Assembly: GCF_029889845.1 (NCBI RefSeq)
Contig: NZ_JARANV010000003.1
Location: 172,391-236,390 of the forward strand
Direction: 5' to 3'
Source of the DNA: Halomonas sp. 25-S5
GTDB lineage: Bacteria > Pseudomonadota > Gammaproteobacteria > Pseudomonadales > Halomonadaceae
DNA length: 64,000 nt
Shown here: positions 63,947 to 64,000 of the stretch, piece after piece
Position numbering within the stretch: the stretch's first letter is position 1
How the letters are laid out: each line of letters begins with the position of its first letter
The notes under the pieces: generated by a model
Databases searched by the model: none
Told to the model about the DNA's origin: nothing
The model's input: only the letters and a program-made list of their open reading frames with translations
Position numbers and translations under genes: made by a program

Positions 63947-64000
63947 TCAGCCCTTGGTCTTGCCCTTCTTGTCGCCCTTGGCAGCCGATTCGCCGCCGCG
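63947..64000 (-). CDS. C-terminal 17 codons of an unidentified gene (start outside window)
   Basis: On the minus strand an open frame enters from the right edge and ends RGGESAAKGDKKGKTKG-stop. The Lys/Gly-rich tail is typical of disordered C termini; no family can be named from it. It meets the second crcB gene tail to tail, 6 bases apart. Coding status depends on sequence beyond the window. Confidence 0.45.
   Translation of the reverse strand, partial: RGGESAAKGDKKGKTKG

Overview
The window is a GC-rich chromosomal segment from a moderately halophilic gammaproteobacterium, most probably Halomonas or a close relative in the Halomonadaceae. The strongest evidence is a complete ectoine/hydroxyectoine TRAP transporter locus, teaABC with the universal stress protein gene teaD. 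The predicted TeaA is recognisably the Halomonas protein. A NuoCD fusion, a 13-gene nuo operon, an fpr/LysR pair and the argH-lptM-lysA-dapF-xerC block agree with gammaproteobacterial housekeeping DNA. I see no rRNA, tRNA, CRISPR array, prophage or insertion sequence.

Layout. 1-3.7 kb: 3' end of hemE, a VanZ-like gene, a host-attachment-family gene, and a LysR regulator divergent from ferredoxin-NADP reductase. 3.9-6.2 kb: two PII genes flanking amtB, with two sigma-54 promoters and an NtrC-like site. 6.3-17.6 kb: ubiK, comM, a lipoprotein, a hydrolase, malate synthase G, a thioesterase, DUF423, trmB, a candidate iron-responsive small RNA, an AEC carrier, a Sco1 pair and a PHB-depolymerase-like esterase. 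17.6-22.6 kb: fkpA and teaABCD. 22.7-27.5 kb: ABC-F protein, dtd, a tandem stress protein, thiD and yqaA. 27.7-42.6 kb: nuoABCDEFGHIJKLMN. 42.7-46.0 kb: a second TRAP transporter of 2-oxoacid type. 46.1-50.0 kb: nuclease-like protein, dsbA, cytochrome c4, engB and a HAD phosphatase. 50-55.5 kb: xerC, DUF484, dapF, lysA, lptM and argH, all on the minus strand. 55.7-60.4 kb: hemCDXY. 60.5-64 kb: a large MscS-type channel, a tandem crcB pair and the 3' end of one more gene.

How it works together. Ammonium sensing and uptake (glnK-amtB-glnK) carry the classical RpoN/NtrC control layout. Osmoprotection is represented by TeaABCD and the large MscS-type channel. Respiration is represented by complex I, cytochrome c4 and Sco1. 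Tetrapyrrole synthesis is split between hemE at the left edge and hemCDXY at the right. The malate synthase gene has an IclR-like palindrome that fits exactly between its -35 and -10 hexamers.

The most interesting signal is in the 198 bp between trmB and the AEC carrier. On the minus strand there is a TTGACA-N17-TATTCT promoter overlapped by a Fur-like palindrome, followed about 115 nt later by an intrinsic terminator. In between lie two hairpins and an unpaired stretch containing CAUUGCU, a heptamer found twice in the pairing core of E. coli RyhB. This reads as a free-standing iron-starvation sRNA gene of the RyhB/PrrF type. Other items to check are 7-8 nt tandem repeats with an AGC/GCT core starting at or just after stop codons, a terminator inside the crcB leader, and a compact set of inverted repeats upstream of trmB.
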